Translations under genes and position numbers: made by a program
Part shown: one piece after another, positions 28,368-37,178 of the stretch
Layout of the letters: each line of letters opens with the position of its first letter
How positions within the stretch are numbered: position 1 is the first letter of the stretch
The notes under the pieces: model-generated
The model's database searches: none
The model's input: only the letters and a program-made list of their open reading frames with translations
What the model was told of the DNA's origin: nothing
Assembly: GCF_002264395.1 (NCBI RefSeq)
Contig: NZ_NFVA01000059.1
Location: 1 to 45,268 of the forward strand
DNA length: 45,268 nucleotides
Source of the DNA: Paenibacillus sp. VTT E-133291
GTDB lineage: Bacteria > Bacillota > Bacilli > Paenibacillales > Paenibacillaceae
Direction: 5' to 3'

Positions 28368-30006
28368 CTAGATTCCCATCCTTCAAACGATATAAAATTT
28401 CAAGTAAAAACTTTTCAGATTTGTACGGCATGGCATTGTTTTTTATATAAGATTTAATAATTTTCAAGGTACGCGGATATTCTTGCAAGAGAACTCCTAA
28501 CTTTTTCATCCAGAAAGGTGCTTTCACTGAAAGTCCATTAATCATCATTAACTGACTAGATACCTTTTCATCACATATAACTGACTTATTTGTCACCTGT
28601 TGTATAAAATTTATAAGTATGCTTTCTATACCGTTGTTAACGGTTAGAATTTTATCTCCAATTTTAAGGTTATCAATCATTATTTTATGAGCATCGTTCA
28701 TTATGTACTGAGTGATGTTATTATTATGAACATGTAATATGCGGCTCTTGCTATCAGTACTTATCTTAATACAATCTTCAAATGGCATATTGTATGTTAC
28801 TTCTTCAAGATGATTATTCTTCATATCGGTAATATCAAATGAATTGCGGTATGTTTTAATTCCCCCCTTAAACTTTCGAATCATGGAATGTATTGAACTA
28901 TACTTTTCATTAATTGTTATAGTTAATCCTTCAGCAGGTATATCTAAGGATAATAATTTGGTACCCTTATCTAAGCTCTCCCCGTTTATTACCTTAAACT
29001 CTGGTCCATTATGAGAAAAAACCTCCACTGAATCTAAGTCATCACTCTTCAATAAGAAAAAGTTTTCTCTGTGTTTAATACAGAAAGCTTGTTGTTCTTT
29101 TTCTATAACAGGTGGCCATAATGCTTCAAACAATATTGGTTTGTAGTTTAATGTAACTTTAAAATAATCACGACAAAATTTAAAAAGAGCACCAAACTGA
29201 TGGTCATTTTGAGGGCTTAATATTATTTTATAAACATTGTATATTACTTCACTATTATTAACTTGCAATGATATCGTTCCATAATTCATATAACTTATAG
29301 TGTCGCAATGTCTTTCTAATAAATTTTCATTTCTACACATATATAGATACTCTGTACTTGTGGATATTTCATCATTAATTCTGATCTTTCTCCCACCATT
29401 ATCATGAAACGTAAATAATGCGCCATCTTGCAATATGCCTTCAGCATAATCCCCCCATCTCTCTTTTAACATTATTTCACAATGAGGTAATGAGTAGTTT
29501 ATAGTATAGCGAGGCGCGATAAAATCAATTTTCTGTAATGTTGTCATTCCCATAAAAAAGTTACTTCTATTGAATATTACACTTAGACTTTTTTTAATGT
29601 AATTATTCATTCCATATGGATTTATTGTAATTTTAAGATTCGCCTTTTCAAGATTATCAAATAATGATTCATTTATATTATAAAAACCTATACATAGTTC
29701 ATATCTACCATCTATATACTTCCTGATATACATTGGTAATCCTAATCTCTCATATATAGAATTATAAGATTGATTGGTACTTCTTAAGTCACAGTCTTTA
29801 GTAAAATCATTTTTCTTACCATGTTTAAAATATGAATTGTAACCATATCGTCTCACAAAGGTTACATATTCTCCACATTCTGTGCATACAAATTGTTCAG
29901 CACTCGCTCCTACATTTTCCGAAAACAGCTGGTCAGCTATTTCAACAGAAATGGTTTGATGTTTTCCGTAAGCATAGTTTTCTTTTGCCTTATCCAGCAC
30001 ACTCAC
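28354..30006 (-). CDS. CoiA-like zinc-finger protein (DruB position)
   Basis: A 550-aa protein. Near the N terminus it has a Cys/His cluster, CTEC at 41-44, then YFKH with H62 and C72, arranged like the zinc-binding region of competence-type CoiA proteins. The rest is beta-rich and unrecognised. The GTG at 30006 is chosen because it overlaps the stop of a small upstream ORF as GTGA. A TTG at 30012 is also in frame but is not preceded by a ribosome binding site. First large gene of the four-gene unit. A role in recognising DNA is plausible from the zinc cluster but is not shown. Confidence 0.7.
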   Translation of the reverse strand: MSVLDKAKENYAYGKHQTISVEIADQLFSENVGASAEQFVCTECGEYVTFVRRYGYNSYFKHGKKNDFTKDCDLRSTNQSYNSIYERLGLPMYIRKYIDGRYELCIGFYNINESLFDNLEKANLKITINPYGMNNYIKKSLSVIFNRSNFFMGMTTLQKIDFIAPRYTINYSLPHCEIMLKERWGDYAEGILQDGALFTFHDNGGRKIRINDEISTSTEYLYMCRNENLLERHCDTISYMNYGTISLQVNNSEVIYNVYKIILSPQNDHQFGALFKFCRDYFKVTLNYKPILFEALWPPVIEKEQQAFCIKHRENFFLLKSDDLDSVEVFSHNGPEFKVINGESLDKGTKLLSLDIPAEGLTITINEKYSSIHSMIRKFKGGIKTYRNSFDITDMKNNHLEEVTYNMPFEDCIKISTDSKSRILHVHNNNITQYIMNDAHKIMIDNLKIGDKILTVNNGIESILINFIQQVTNKSVICDEKVSSQLMMINGLSVKAPFWMKKLGVLLQEYPRTLKIIKSYIKNNAMPYKSEKFLLEILYRLKDGNLDDQK

Positions 30007-30101
30007 TTCCAATCATTCATAGTAATGGGCAGCTCATTCATTATATAAAAAAAGTGTATCACCAACCTGCCAGCTTCCACAGTGTCAATGGATACACTAA
30101 T
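30003..30101 (-). CDS. Tiny ORF coupled to the DruB-like gene, possible ATT start
   Basis: A 32-residue frame (SIDTVEAGRLVIHFF, then YIMNELPITMNDWK) ending in TGA that overlaps the GTG of the next gene. A perfect AAGGAGG at 30108-30114 lies six bases before an ATT codon at 30101. No ATG or GTG is in frame at that point, so either a rare ATT start is used or the original ATG has mutated. The GTGA overlap argues that it is, or was, a translated operon member. No family is recognised. Confidence 0.4.
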   Translation of the reverse strand: MSVSIDTVEAGRLVIHFFYIMNELPITMNDWK

Positions 30102-30102
30102 T

Positions 30103-30243
30103 TTAATCCTCCTTCTTAATCATATCTTTATTACAACGGATTAGGCCTATTCTTTTGTTAGTAATGGTCAACAATTTTACACCTTGCCCATGCTCTGTTA
30201 GATGAACTTTAAATGTTTTATATTTCTTAATCCATTCAAGGCC
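30103..30243 (-). pseudogene. Open frame directly after hsdR, remnant of a small gene
   Basis: Immediately after the hsdR stop the same frame stays open for 46 codons (GLEWIKKYKTFKVHL..NKRIGLIRCNKDM) and ends just before the next ribosome binding site. It has no start codon near its beginning. The composition (basic, beta-rich) looks like a real small protein. It may be a former separate gene that lost its start, or an old extension of HsdR cut off by the present stop. Confidence 0.3.
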
Positions 30244-33200
30244 TCATTTCAACTCTTCATTTAATGGAATAATAACTTCATCTAACGTCTTTCTCCACTG
30301 ACGCTTCATTTCTGGTCCGTATTTTAATGGTTTAGCATCGGGATGCACAGCTTTATATCTTTCAAATTGCTTGCTGTCGTAAATGCCCCCGATATTGGGG
30401 ATAGGTTCTGATCCTATCACATATTGAATAGCGGATGTATGCAGCTGCCCTTCTTCTACAAACCAAGTACTCGCAAAATCTTCAATCGCTTTATTATAGG
30501 ATTCAGTAAAGAAGCGTCGTTTCACTATAAGGATGTCTTCCTCTGGGGCTATTTCATTACTATCAATAGCATTTAAAATTGCACGATAAACGATTTTAAC
30601 AATTTCTGACTTCTTCAGTTTTTGAAGTGCTTTTTCAATATCATCACGGATATTCTGATTATTAGCTGAGTACGTTTCTAATAACATGTCAATATAGGTT
30701 GAGTCAATGTCATAGATCTTAGTCGCATTTCCTCCATAGAATTCAATGTCAGAAAAGTTAGAATCAGTCCCGCCTTCCCCTTCAACGACTAGTGATCCTT
30801 TAACCGTGTTGTACACGCCAATATATTCTTCCAAAGTCTTTACCATTTCTTGGAGCACCTTGGAGTTCTCCATCTCATCATTATAATCATCATAGGTCAC
30901 TAAAGCTTCATAGGCATTACTAAGCTCTTGAAATGATTTTACAAATTCAATACGGGATTCAAGAGGTGAATGCTCGTCAATCTCGGTTGGATTTGAAACT
31001 AGTGTTGTTAGTTTTTTATGGGCCTTATTAAAACGCTTTTTTGAATCATCATACGATGGATAAACAAGATGAGACTCTTCTTGTGCCTGAGAATATAATT
31101 TCGTGGCATCATTCACATTCTTTTCCATCGTTGAAGGTTTTCTAAATGTCACAATCAAACCTTTTGCCTTCCCCGGATAGGTACGGTTGGTTCGAGAAAA
31201 GGCTTGTATCAAGTTTGCATAAATTAGATTTCGATCCACAAACAACGTTTGGATTGTTGGTGCATCGAATCCAGTCAATAACCGATCCACAACGATGACA
31301 AGATCAATTTGTTTCCCGAATTGTTTAAATTCTGCTCTCTTACGAGCTAAGCGGTTGTTGATATCACCGTTATATCGCTCAATATCTTCGATGGACCAAG
31401 CAGTATGATAGTAAGCGTTATAGTCCTTAATAATTTCTTTCATTCCATCTTCAATATGCTTAGAATTTTCTTCATTCTCCTCTATTGAATAGGTGATAGC
31501 AACCCGTGGGAAATCTTGATCTTCAATCGTACGCCCTGTTCGGATCGGATGTCCTGCAAATTCCTTCGTCAGCCATTCTGGATCTTTGATCATTTCCTTG
31601 ATTGCTTTATAGTAACGTTTCGCCATATCAATAGAACTCGTTGTTAGAATAGCAGACTTTTGAGGACGACCATTTTGAAAGTCAAACTTTGTATAAGCAT
31701 TATCAGGTCTGAAAATTTTGTGAATAACTTTTTGAATATGTTCATCACTTTCAAAAGAGGCCGGTTCAAGATATGCTTCCTTTTCCATTCTCTCCATTTT
31801 ATCGATAATTCGATTTATTTCATCATCACTAAGATTTGCATATTTTATATTTGGACGCAGAAGACTAAAGATATAGTTATTTAATGATGTTGGTTCGATC
31901 GTATCTTCGTGCTCCACTTGGAACCCTAAAACAGCCCCATCATCTAGCGCATTTTTAATAGTATAGGTGTGTAATACATCTCCATATTGATCATGAGTAG
32001 TACGAGCCAATTTACCTTTAGCTTGTTTTTTATTTACCTCGAATATGGGTGTACCTGTAAATCCAAACCATGTGGAATTTGGAAAGAACCCTTTGACTAC
32101 TTCCATTCCTTCTGAACTTAACGCTCGATGGCATTCATCCACGACAAAGACAATATGTTGTCCTTTAAGTTTCTTAAAACGCTGAGTCCCCTTTTGTTCC
32201 TCTTGATTTTGAGCATATCGCAAAGCCGATTCTAACTTTTGACGAGTCGTAATAATAACTATATTGGAGTTAGCATCCGATAGAAGAATGTTACTTAACT
32301 CTTTTGCACTTCCAGTGCCAACAATCAAGCTATTAGACTTGGCATTACCAGAAGAAATACCAGTATTAAATTCAGAAGCAAATTTAGTGAATTCAGATGT
32401 AGTCTGATTATCTAAGTCTTTTCGGTCGATGAGCATAATAGTACGATCTACACCAGGTTTGCGCGCCAATAGCTTCGTAGAAACAAAACTTGTCAACGTT
32501 TTTCCTGAACCAGTTGCATGCCATACATATCCTGACTCATGCTTCATGGCAGAGGTAAATAAGGCCTCAATTGCATGAATTTGATAGGGGTGTAATACCA
32601 TTAAGACTTTATTGTCTTGATCCTCACTTACAATTGTATAATTAGCAATCAAGCGATGTGCATCGGGAATGTTTAAGACCTGTTTCACAAATTCATAGAG
32701 ATTTTCTACTTTTCGATTATCTGTAGTTCGCCAACTAAAGACAAACTTCTTATGCATGTCTTTGGGCATCGCATTGGCAAAATAACGGGTCGTTTGTTCG
32801 TTGGAAATCACAAATAGCTGCAGAGTAGAAAAGATATTATTTCTAAACATTCCTTCTTCTGCGTACTTCTTGATTTGATTATAGGCTTGAAAAACACCGT
32901 CTTTAGCAGTAACCTGTTTTAATTCAATTTGAACAATAGGCAACCCATTGATTAATAGTGTTACATCAAATCGGCGATCCCGACCGTCGACGTTTGACCG
33001 TTGTTTCGCGATCTGATGAACAACTTCGTATGTAGAGATCCCACCACCAATGTCCTGGTTGGAGTATAACACCAACGATATCGAACCGAGAGTTACATCT
33101 TCACGTTCAATCGTAACACGAGAAATTCCATTTTCCCCTTTGAGCCATCTAGCTGCATCAAAGGGGGTCTTTGTTTTCGATAATAATTCTGTTTTGATCG

Positions 33201-33399
33201 TGTCGAACTCCTTATCCGAAATGGGGTTTTCCCCAATTTCGGATAAGTTATTTTGAGTAATCTTCTGACGCAAGTTCTTCCAGAGGTCATCTTCGGACTT
33301 TAAATCTGGACGGTAATTCCACTGGTTGTGCCCTTCCCCTAGCACTTCAATCAGACGGCGTTCTACTTCAGCTTCATCATTATGCGAGATATTGGTCAT
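30244..33399 (-). CDS. hsdR: Type I restriction enzyme, R subunit
   Basis: The 1,051-aa motor and nuclease subunit of a type I restriction-modification complex. The N-terminal PD-(D/E)XK nuclease has D145 and the E159-L-K161 pair (VQIELKQ). The SF2 translocase has Walker A HATGSGKT (294-301), DECH (422-425), GFTGTP and the late motif QAFSRTNR. The length is usual for the family. A GGGAGGG site precedes the ATG, which is 24 bp after the hsdS stop. It pairs with hsdM and hsdS to cut unmethylated DNA at a distance from the target. All key residues are present, so it should be active. Confidence 0.97.
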   Translation of the reverse strand: MTNISHNDEAEVERRLIEVLGEGHNQWNYRPDLKSEDDLWKNLRQKITQNNLSEIGENPISDKEFDTIKTELLSKTKTPFDAARWLKGENGISRVTIEREDVTLGSISLVLYSNQDIGGGISTYEVVHQIAKQRSNVDGRDRRFDVTLLINGLPIVQIELKQVTAKDGVFQAYNQIKKYAEEGMFRNNIFSTLQLFVISNEQTTRYFANAMPKDMHKKFVFSWRTTDNRKVENLYEFVKQVLNIPDAHRLIANYTIVSEDQDNKVLMVLHPYQIHAIEALFTSAMKHESGYVWHATGSGKTLTSFVSTKLLARKPGVDRTIMLIDRKDLDNQTTSEFTKFASEFNTGISSGNAKSNSLIVGTGSAKELSNILLSDANSNIVIITTRQKLESALRYAQNQEEQKGTQRFKKLKGQHIVFVVDECHRALSSEGMEVVKGFFPNSTWFGFTGTPIFEVNKKQAKGKLARTTHDQYGDVLHTYTIKNALDDGAVLGFQVEHEDTIEPTSLNNYIFSLLRPNIKYANLSDDEINRIIDKMERMEKEAYLEPASFESDEHIQKVIHKIFRPDNAYTKFDFQNGRPQKSAILTTSSIDMAKRYYKAIKEMIKDPEWLTKEFAGHPIRTGRTIEDQDFPRVAITYSIEENEENSKHIEDGMKEIIKDYNAYYHTAWSIEDIERYNGDINNRLARKRAEFKQFGKQIDLVIVVDRLLTGFDAPTIQTLFVDRNLIYANLIQAFSRTNRTYPGKAKGLIVTFRKPSTMEKNVNDATKLYSQAQEESHLVYPSYDDSKKRFNKAHKKLTTLVSNPTEIDEHSPLESRIEFVKSFQELSNAYEALVTYDDYNDEMENSKVLQEMVKTLEEYIGVYNTVKGSLVVEGEGGTDSNFSDIEFYGGNATKIYDIDSTYIDMLLETYSANNQNIRDDIEKALQKLKKSEIVKIVYRAILNAIDSNEIAPEEDILIVKRRFFTESYNKAIEDFASTWFVEEGQLHTSAIQYVIGSEPIPNIGGIYDSKQFERYKAVHPDAKPLKYGPEMKRQWRKTLDEVIIPLNEELK

Positions 33400-33423
33400 G
33401 GTGTTTCCCTCCCTTCTGTTCGC

Positions 33424-34677
33424 TTAGACAAGCATCTTTTGCAGGAATGCTTTTTTGGTTCTTTGCAAGGTATCTAGTTCCCGTTGGTGAGAAGTGATGA
33501 GGCGGTCGAGTTTTGATAGAAATTGACTGATTTTCAGTTGTTCTTCTACTTTTGGTAAACATATATCAAGATCTTTTATAGTTTCAGCGTTATAACTTTG
33601 TTGCTTTGTTCCTTGCGTGAATCGAATACCATATCTCTCTCCTACCAGCTTATACCATTGAAATAAGAACTGCGTACTTAGCAATTCCTTATTAGGATAT
33701 ACCGCCATACAGGACTGATTTAACGTTGTATCAATTCCAAGAATCCCACAGTTTCCACGGGTCCCAGCTGCCTCTAGTCCGGTTATTGCCATAACAAAGG
33801 TGTTTTTAGGAACAACACGTAAATTTGCATCAGCCTGCCCAGCCTCCGTTATCTTTTCATTTGCTGATTCGACAATCGAACGATTTAATTCTCCGCTTGA
33901 TAGCCAATTAATCTTGCCATTCCAGAAGTCATCTCGTGCTCTCGATGGAGTTTGTCCATTATATAATCCATCTATCACATCCCCCAACTTCCGTTCTTCC
34001 CATTCCACACTAAACTCCGGAAAGCGAACTTCCGGCACGGACTGCCCTTCTTTTGGAAACATTTTTTGCAAGAATCCCCGTTTGGTTTGTTTGAGGGTAG
34101 TTAGTTCTTGCTGATGAAGAGAGATTAGATTATCTAGCTTCTTAAATACATTTCCTATTTTTCGCTGTTCCTTAATAGATGGAATCGAAATCATTAGCTT
34201 TTCAAAGTCTGGCATATTAATAGATTGTACGGTTGTCCCCGTCTTAACTATTGAAGTAAGAATCGTAGTCTCTTTCATTTCAAGATAGCTGACACAGAAA
34301 TATGTGTCTAATATTTCGTTATCAAAGAATAGAGCTTTGATATCTTGGTTTATTGCAACATCAACAGTTGGAAGGGTAATTGGGAACATTCGCGCAAGAA
34401 TACCGCTTCGTGAAACAATAAGTGGAGTAAATGCTGGAATAATTTTTGTAGCTGATTCACGCACGGCTTTTTCGGTTATCGTGTAAGTTCCTGCTGAAAC
34501 ATATCTGTCTTTGATTTCCTGTGATGAAAGCCAAACAATATCACCATCCCAGAAGGCCTTATTTGCCTTAGAAGGCGTGGCTCCACCAACCATTTTTACA
34601 ACGTCCCCAACTCTACGCTGTTCCCAATCTCCAGTAAAACTTGGGAATCGAACTTGTGGTGTATTATTATTTATCAC
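33424..34677 (-). CDS. hsdS: Type I restriction enzyme, specificity subunit
   Basis: A 417-aa HsdS with two target recognition domains. Each half starts with a similar block (WEQRRVGDVVKMVGGATPS near 18 and WEERKLGDVIDGLYNGQTPS near 227) and ends with a coiled-coil conserved region containing EQRKIGNVFKKLD or EEQLKISQFLSKLD followed by TLKQTKRGFLQKMF or TLQRTKKAFLQKML. It recognises a bipartite DNA site and ties HsdM and HsdR to it. Its start overlaps the end of hsdM by 11 bp. The matched repeats make domain exchange by recombination possible. Confidence 0.95.
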   Translation of the reverse strand: MINNNTPQVRFPSFTGDWEQRRVGDVVKMVGGATPSKANKAFWDGDIVWLSSQEIKDRYVSAGTYTITEKAVRESATKIIPAFTPLIVSRSGILARMFPITLPTVDVAINQDIKALFFDNEILDTYFCVSYLEMKETTILTSIVKTGTTVQSINMPDFEKLMISIPSIKEQRKIGNVFKKLDNLISLHQQELTTLKQTKRGFLQKMFPKEGQSVPEVRFPEFSVEWEERKLGDVIDGLYNGQTPSRARDDFWNGKINWLSSGELNRSIVESANEKITEAGQADANLRVVPKNTFVMAITGLEAAGTRGNCGILGIDTTLNQSCMAVYPNKELLSTQFLFQWYKLVGERYGIRFTQGTKQQSYNAETIKDLDICLPKVEEQLKISQFLSKLDRLITSHQRELDTLQRTKKAFLQKMLV

Positions 34678-36259
34678 GATTAAACACCTCTAACGCACCC
34701 TTGATCCATTCCGCATTTTCTTCATCGTATTGAAGTGACGAAATCATGTCATATAGGCTGGATTCCAGTTTTTCTTTCTCTTTCCGAATGTCTTGAATTT
34801 CCTGACCTATCGCAACCATATCCACTATTTCTTCTTCCTCAAAAGTATCCACGTAACGAGGAATGTTCAGATTGAAGTCATTCTCTTGGATTTCATTAAA
34901 ACTTGCGACATGGGCATACTTCTCTACATCTTTACGCGCTTTATAGGTTTCCACGATCTTCACAATATGTTCTTCAGTAAGATTATTTTGGTTCTTTCCT
35001 TTCGTAAACTCATGACTTGCATCTATAAATAATACATCACGAGAAGTACGGTTTTTCTTCAAAATAATTACGGTTGTTGGAATCGATGTTCCATAGAATA
35101 AGTTGGCAGGCATGCCAATTACGGCCGTAATACTGCCATCTTCTAATAATTTCTTACGAATTACACCTTCTGCAGCTCCGCGGAATAGGACCCCATGCGG
35201 TAAAACAATAGCCATTGTTCCTGAATCTTTCAAATGGAAGTACCCATGTAATAGAAAGGCGAAGTCTGCTTTGGACTTTGGTGCTAATTTCCCATAGCGA
35301 TTGAACCGAGAATCATCTAAGAAAGTATCCGCGGAGGACCAATTTGCCGAATAAGGTGGATTCATTAAGACAGAATCAAAAGTATATGGCTCATCAGTCG
35401 GCCAATCCTTGTTAAGGGTATCCCCATTACGTACATGCATATCTTCTTTATTCACACCATGCAAGATCAAGTTCATCTTGGCTAGATTAAAAGTGGTTGT
35501 ATTTAGTTCTTGTCCGTGATATTTCATACTATCTGGATGGTTAATATAATTCCGGATATTCAACATCAAAGAGCCTGAACCCATCGTTGGATCAAATACG
35601 CTAAACAATTTTTTGTCCTCTTGTCCAATTGCAGCGATTCGAGCCATCATATCCGAAACTTCATGTGGGGTGTAAAATTCTCCAGCCTTCTTACCAGCTT
35701 CAGAAGCAAATTGACTGATCAAGAACTCATAGGCATCTCCAATAACGTCTCCGTTATGTCCGAGAACATCGATGTCATTCAATTTCTTTAGTACTTCTGT
35801 GATTGTAATGTTTCGCTGTTGATCGTCTGATCCCAATTTCTTAGATTGTAAATCCACATCATCAAACAATCCGTTGAACTGGTCATATTTTGTGGACAGG
35901 TGGATAAATGCTTTATTCAAGTCATTTAATTGAAATGTGTTTTGTTTCGCTTGATCAGCTAATATATTGAATAAATAATCTGGACCAATATCATAACCTA
36001 AAGTATCAACAAGAGTTTCAATCAGATCATTTTTAACTTCCGTATCTGCCATTAGCCCCTTATACAATTGAGTTTGCTTTGCTTGTGTGTTGTATTCTTT
36101 CAAGGATTCATCTGCTATTTCAACTACTTTCTCCAATAATCGATCAGATAAATACTTGTAAAAGATCAATCCCAATAAGTAGTTTTTGTATTCTGACGCA
36201 TCCATTTTACTTCGCAGGTTATCAGCGGCACTAAATAATTTCGAGTTCAATTCAGCCAT
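34667..36259 (-). CDS. hsdM: Type I restriction enzyme, methyltransferase subunit
   Basis: A 530-aa N6-adenine methyltransferase. The HsdM N-terminal helical domain (NLRSKMDASEYKNYLLGLIF) is followed by the SAM-binding motif DPTMGSGSL near residue 223 and the catalytic NPPY near 299. The C-terminal coil binds HsdS. A GTGAGG site precedes the ATG. It lies between the half-length HsdS and the full HsdS; it methylates the host target and is required for restriction. Confidence 0.97.
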   Translation of the reverse strand: MAELNSKLFSAADNLRSKMDASEYKNYLLGLIFYKYLSDRLLEKVVEIADESLKEYNTQAKQTQLYKGLMADTEVKNDLIETLVDTLGYDIGPDYLFNILADQAKQNTFQLNDLNKAFIHLSTKYDQFNGLFDDVDLQSKKLGSDDQQRNITITEVLKKLNDIDVLGHNGDVIGDAYEFLISQFASEAGKKAGEFYTPHEVSDMMARIAAIGQEDKKLFSVFDPTMGSGSLMLNIRNYINHPDSMKYHGQELNTTTFNLAKMNLILHGVNKEDMHVRNGDTLNKDWPTDEPYTFDSVLMNPPYSANWSSADTFLDDSRFNRYGKLAPKSKADFAFLLHGYFHLKDSGTMAIVLPHGVLFRGAAEGVIRKKLLEDGSITAVIGMPANLFYGTSIPTTVIILKKNRTSRDVLFIDASHEFTKGKNQNNLTEEHIVKIVETYKARKDVEKYAHVASFNEIQENDFNLNIPRYVDTFEEEEIVDMVAIGQEIQDIRKEKEKLESSLYDMISSLQYDEENAEWIKGALEVFNRDK

Positions 36260-36279
36260 TTTACGTTCCTCACTTTAAT

Positions 36280-36849
36280 CTAATTATTTTCTAATTTATT
36301 CAATACTTCTAAATACAGCTGTTCTTCCAGTGCTGCTTGTCTTTTCACCATCGCTTGACGTTTTCTTAATAGAAAATAAGATTTACCAATCATTCGTTGC
36401 TTCTCCATGCTTGGTAAATTTATTTCTAATTCTTTTAGAATCGCCGGAGTTAATTTAGGAATAGTACTTCCTTGCATGGAGATTGCCATTTGCTTTTTCA
36501 TTATATATGATTCGTTTAATGCGTAGCATAGATAGTAGCGATCCAAATCATCATGCTCAATAATGAGTTTCGCAAAGTTTTGATTAATGATCTTTCCTTT
36601 GTTCATATGACTTACTATCCCTGCTTTGGAACTAACGAAGCTGAATACAACATCTCCAGCACTACTCAAATAGCCTTCCTTTAGATCTGAATTCTCAGTA
36701 AAAGAGCTCACTTGTGAATTCAGATTTAAACCATCTAGATCGTTATTTAAATCCTCAAATGAATAAGCAATCAGAGTAGGATCATTTTTCTCGTTGCCTC
36801 TAGATAAGTTCCTGCCTATTCTAACCGTTATAAGCTCTTCAAGTTTCAT
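36280..36849 (-). CDS. Half-length HsdS-like specificity protein
   Basis: A 189-aa protein with one target recognition domain of HsdS type. The N-terminal half has ITVRIGRNLSRG and AYSFEDL. The C-terminal part has the typical ending TIPKLTPAILKELEINLPS, followed by EKQRMIGKSYFLLRKRQ and a coiled coil. It lacks the second domain. The start at 36849 is chosen because GGGGAGG lies seven bases upstream; the ATG at 36888 has none. First gene of the hsd operon, 20 bp before hsdM. Half-HsdS proteins can dimerise to recognise a palindromic site, so it may give HsdM a second specificity; it may also be a remnant. Confidence 0.75.
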   Translation of the reverse strand: MKLEELITVRIGRNLSRGNEKNDPTLIAYSFEDLNNDLDGLNLNSQVSSFTENSDLKEGYLSSAGDVVFSFVSSKAGIVSHMNKGKIINQNFAKLIIEHDDLDRYYLCYALNESYIMKKQMAISMQGSTIPKLTPAILKELEINLPSMEKQRMIGKSYFLLRKRQAMVKRQAALEEQLYLEVLNKLENN

Positions 36850-36865
36850 AGCCGCCTCCCCTTGA

Positions 36866-36885
36866 TGTATTTCTTTCGAATTACA
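36866..36885. promoter_or_regulatory. Palindromic operator, copy 1
   Basis: TGTATTTC-N4-GAATTACA, with 8-bp arms that are inverted repeats with one mismatch. It lies between the hsd promoter and the start codon of the half-HsdS gene. The arms are identical to those of copy 2, while the four central bases differ. Confidence 0.65.
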
Positions 36886-36904
36886 CAATCACGATTGCAA
36901 TATG

Positions 36905-36933
36905 ATCTTATCACCCTGCTGTTACTAAGTCAA
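36905..36933 (-). promoter_or_regulatory. Sigma-A promoter of the hsd operon
   Basis: On the minus strand TTGACT (36928-36933), 17 bp, TAAGAT (36905-36910). The predicted start is near 36898, about 50 bases before the first ATG. A small palindrome CAATC-AC-GATTG lies at 36886-36897, over the start point. Spacing and sequence fit the vegetative sigma factor. Confidence 0.65.
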
Positions 36934-36941
36934 TATTTTTG

Positions 36942-36961
36942 TGTATTTCTAAAGAATTACA
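36942..36961. promoter_or_regulatory. Palindromic operator, copy 2
   Basis: TGTATTTC-N4-GAATTACA again, 76 bp from copy 1 and just upstream of the -35 box. With one site on each side of the promoter, a repressor could loop the DNA, or one site could activate and the other repress. The regulator is not identified; the XRE protein at 38803 is one candidate. Confidence 0.65.
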
Positions 36962-37178
36962 AATTTCTCCGAATGAATGCAGTATCCAATAAATGTTAAA
37001 TAGCCTCATTTAGTTATCATATTAGGTAGCTTTTACCTGGTATATAAATGAAGAATATTGGCTCCTTAATAATCCAAATGTTCTTAAATAGAAATATCTG
37101 TTCTCGTAATGCCTATACAATTATGTCTCCACTATGGGCATAGGTAAACACATCTAATCCACTCAATCCAGTAACCTC

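Noticed and set aside
20115..30006. DISARM as the identity of the DUF1998 operon
   Set aside because: No DrmB, PLD-type DrmC or DNA methylase is present next to the helicase; the small-gene sizes fit Druantia better.
29832..30119. 95-codon plus-strand frame at the DruB-like start
   Set aside because: It is antisense to the DruB-like gene and the small coupled ORF, whose ribosome binding site and overlap are convincing.
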